Assembly (NCBI RefSeq): GCF_009796805.1
Contig: NZ_CP047029.1
Span: 3,362,001-3,426,000, forward strand
Length of the DNA: 64,000 bases
From: Algibacter sp. L1A34
GTDB lineage: Bacteria; Bacteroidota; Bacteroidia; Flavobacteriales; Flavobacteriaceae
Reading direction: 5' to 3'
How positions within the stretch are numbered: the stretch's first letter is position 1; every line of letters begins with the position of its first letter. The notes under the pieces are model-generated. The model did no database searches and was not told where the DNA came from. It was given only the letters and a program-made list of their open reading frames with translations. Position numbers and translations under genes: made by a program. Of the stretch, positions 61,918 to 64,000 are shown one piece after another.

Positions 61918-62868
61918 TTACTTTTTCTTCAGTCCTAATTCAATTAAGCGTTCGTTTAAAAATTCTCCGGCTGTAATATCATCAAATTGTTTAGGATTGT
62001 TTTTATCTATGCAACCTTCTAAAACATCTAATTTCATGGCACTTACAGGGTGCATAAAAAACGGAATAGAATAACGTGATGTACCCCAAAGTTCTTTTGG
62101 AGGGTTTACAACACGGTGTATTGTTGATTTTAATTTATTATTTGTGTGTCGCGATAGCATATCACCAACATTAATCATTAATTCATCATCTTCTGCAATG
62201 GCATCAATCCATTCACCTTCGTGATTTTGTACTTGTAAACCGCGACCTTGTGCTCCCATTAACAGTGTGATTAAATTAATGTCACCATGTGCAGCGGCAC
62301 GAACAGCTTCTTTAGGCTCTTCATTAATTGGAGGATAATGTATTGGGCGTAAAATAGAATTTCCGTTGTGTATATAATCATCAAAATAAGTCTCTTCTAG
62401 GTTAAGGTGTAAAGCTAATGCACGTAGCACATATTTAGCCGTTTTCTCTAACATTCTATAGGTTTCTTCGCCTATCTTATTAAAATTAGGCAGCTCTTTA
62501 ACGGTAACGTTTTCTGGATATTCAGCTTTGAGCTCGTCATTATCATCTACATATTGTCCAAAATGCCAAAATTCTTTTAAATCACCTTCTTTTTTACCTT
62601 TAGCACTTTCTTTTCCAAAAGAAACATAACCACGTTGACCACCAATTCCAGGGATTTCGTATTTCCGTTTAGTTTCAGTTGGTAACTCAAAAAAGTTCTT
62701 TACTTCTTGATATAAATTTTCGACTAGAGCATCATTTAGAAAGTGACCTTTCAATGCTACAAATCCAATCTCTTCATATGCTTTACCAATGGCATCAACA
62801 AATTGTTGTTTTTTGGTGCTATCGCCCGAAGTAAAATCTTTTAAATTAACGCTAGGTATAATATTCAT
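61918..62868 (-). CDS. Isopenicillin N synthase family 2-oxoglutarate/Fe(II) oxygenase
   Basis: A 316-residue oxygenase. The Fe-binding triad is His-194, Asp-196 (HGDINLITLL) and His-251 (STIHRVVNP), followed by RYSIPFF with the Arg that binds 2-oxoglutarate. N-terminal DIOX_N: LKGHFLNDALVENLYQEVKNFFELP. Such enzymes in bacteria include hydroxylases and clavaminate-like proteins; substrate unknown. Divergent from the E1 gene. Confidence 0.9.
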   Translation of the reverse strand: MNIIPSVNLKDFTSGDSTKKQQFVDAIGKAYEEIGFVALKGHFLNDALVENLYQEVKNFFELPTETKRKYEIPGIGGQRGYVSFGKESAKGKKEGDLKEFWHFGQYVDDNDELKAEYPENVTVKELPNFNKIGEETYRMLEKTAKYVLRALALHLNLEETYFDDYIHNGNSILRPIHYPPINEEPKEAVRAAAHGDINLITLLMGAQGRGLQVQNHEGEWIDAIAEDDELMINVGDMLSRHTNNKLKSTIHRVVNPPKELWGTSRYSIPFFMHPVSAMKLDVLEGCIDKNNPKQFDDITAGEFLNERLIELGLKKK

Positions 62869-62991
62869 TATTAAGTAATTTTAATCTATGTAATACAAAT
62901 GTACAAAAACATTGGGGAGTTTTGTAATCTCTATTTCATATTCATAATTTGGCTAATTAGACTATATTTGATAGACTAAACGGATTCTTTT

Positions 62992-64000
62992 ATGACTTCT
63001 AGCCACATCAATTATCAAGAACACAATCTGGATCATTCTCTTTTGCTAGCATTATATAAAAACATGCTGAAAACTAGACTTATAGAAGAGAAGATGCTCG
63101 TTTTATTACGCCAAGGTAAAATTAGTAAATGGTTTTCGGGTATTGGCCAAGAAGCCATATCGGTAGGTGTAACAATGGCATTAAAGCCAAATGAATATAT
63201 ACTACCAATGCACCGAAACTTAGGGGTTTTTACTACGAGGAATATTCCGTTAAGGCGTTTATTTGCGCAATGGCAAGGCAAATTATCTGGTTTTACTAAA
63301 GGTCGAGACCGCTCTTTTCATTTTGGCACACAGGAGTATAAAATAATTGGAATGATTTCGCATTTAGGTCCGCAATTAGGTGTTGCCGATGGTATTGCAT
63401 TAGCTTCTAAACTAAAAGATAAAAAAGAAGTTACAGTTGTTTTTACTGGTGAAGGTGGTACAAGCGAAGGTGATTTTCATGAAGCTTTAAATGTGGCCTC
63501 CGTTTGGCAGTTACCCGTTTTATTTTGTGTTGAAAATAACGGGTATGGTTTATCTACGCCAACAAATGAACAATATAATTGTGTTAATATTGCCGATCGC
63601 GGACAAGGTTATGGCATAGAATCGCATATTATTGATGGGAATAATATAGTTGAAGTTTATACTAAAGTGAATGAAATTGCTGAAAGCGTTCGGAATAATC
63701 CTCGACCTATTTTAATAGAATTTAAAACCTTTAGAGTACGCGGTCATGAAGAGGCAAGTGGTACTAAATATGTTCCTAATAAACTTCTAGAATCTTGGTC
63801 GAAAAAAGACCCTATCCATAATTTTGAATCGTTTTTAAAAGAAAATAATATTTTAGATGAAGAAGAAAACAAACGATTAAAAGATGAAATTTTAAATGAA
63901 ATTAATGAACATTTAGATATTGCTTTTAATGAAGATAAAATTATTCCAAGTGTAGATAATGAAATAAATGATGTTTTTCAAATAGTTAAAAATGAGTCAA
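62992..64000 (+). CDS. Thiamine-pyrophosphate 2-oxoacid dehydrogenase E1 (3' truncated)
   Basis: An ATG at 62992 opens a frame that stays open to the window end (336 codons shown). It matches the E1-alpha part of branched-chain/2-oxoisovalerate dehydrogenases, with IGQEAISVGVTMALKPNEYILP, FTGEGGTSEGDFHEALNVASVWQLPVLF (TPP GDG-like region with the Mg ligand) and VENNGYGLSTP. In Bacteroidetes this is often one protein of ~660-690 residues with alpha and beta parts fused, so a beta part is expected past the window edge. A -7 element TATATTTG (62963-62970) lies just upstream. The opposite-strand frame here is a shadow. Confidence 0.88.
   Translation, partial: MTSSHINYQEHNLDHSLLLALYKNMLKTRLIEEKMLVLLRQGKISKWFSGIGQEAISVGVTMALKPNEYILPMHRNLGVFTTRNIPLRRLFAQWQGKLSGFTKGRDRSFHFGTQEYKIIGMISHLGPQLGVADGIALASKLKDKKEVTVVFTGEGGTSEGDFHEALNVASVWQLPVLFCVENNGYGLSTPTNEQYNCVNIADRGQGYGIESHIIDGNNIVEVYTKVNEIAESVRNNPRPILIEFKTFRVRGHEEASGTKYVPNKLLESWSKKDPIHNFESFLKENNILDEEENKRLKDEILNEINEHLDIAFNEDKIIPSVDNEINDVFQIVKNES

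Noticed and set aside
1-64000. tRNA genes
   Set aside because: No GTTCGANTC-type T-loop with matching acceptor stem was found in the intergenic regions by eye; a dedicated search would be decisive.

Overview
The window is AT-rich chromosomal DNA from a member of the Bacteroidota, almost certainly family Flavobacteriaceae. The evidence is two kinds of type IX secretion (T9SS) sorting domain, a PorP/SprF protein paired with a giant CHU_C adhesin, OmpA/PD40 fusion proteins, families typical of this group (DUF3822, DUF2911, DUF4126, DUF1835), Bacteroidetes-type promoters (TAnnTTTG) and almost no Shine-Dalgarno sequences. Most genes are household genes. No phage, insertion sequence, tRNA, rRNA operon or CRISPR array was seen.

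Layout. 1-7.3 kb: tail of a secreted subtilase, a nitronate monooxygenase/FabK-like enzyme, a MATE exporter, a PAP2 phosphatase, then an ECF sigma factor with its likely anti-sigma factor and a coiled-coil secreted protein. 7.4-21 kb (minus strand): a beta-barrel protein, a DUF3124 lipoprotein, then a cell-surface locus of a 2229-residue T9SS type B adhesin, PorP/SprF and two tandem OmpA/PD40 paralogues. 21.5-26.9 kb: a polyphosphate module (SixA, PPK1, Ppx/GppA), a porin-like protein and MiaE. 27-31.5 kb: a DUF3095 protein, an Hsp20 gene with a sigma-54-like promoter, a lipoprotein, and a small decayed accessory patch with pseudogene remnants and an inverted-repeat element. 31.6-38.4 kb: dnaX, the RNase P RNA gene, rsmD, DUF3822, a RecD-like helicase and DUF4126. 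38.5-42.2 kb: a compact Kdo-modification operon (kdsB, HAD hydrolase, CAT-fold acyltransferase, kdnB, PlsC-like acyltransferase). 42.6-48.5 kb: NYN/LOTUS protein, oxidoreductases, YebC, pterin dehydratase, glutaminase and gcvT. 48.8-55.8 kb: a hybrid histidine kinase and the thrA-thrB-thrC operon, preceded by a previously unlisted 35-residue Thr/Ile-rich leader peptide. 55.8-64 kb: NAD(P)HX repair enzyme, a five-gene operon (SUI1-like, DUF1835, nucleoside phosphorylase, solute-binding-like protein without a signal peptide, TlpA-like thioredoxin), a 2-oxoglutarate/Fe oxygenase, and the start of a 2-oxoacid dehydrogenase E1 gene that runs off the end.

The observations I rate highest are: the threonine attenuator in front of thrA; kdnB without kdnA beside kdsB, pointing to 8-amino- or 8-oxo-Kdo in the lipopolysaccharide; a 15-bp word (TTCCGCGAAAGCGAA) found four times, twice inside genes in the same reading frame; three copies of a ~98-bp palindromic intergenic element; a sigma-54-like promoter with four TGACA half-sites before hsp20; and an ECF-type autoregulatory promoter that appears to start transcription on the ATG of an 18-codon upstream ORF. 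All regulatory claims come from reading the sequence by eye, with no alignment or folding run.
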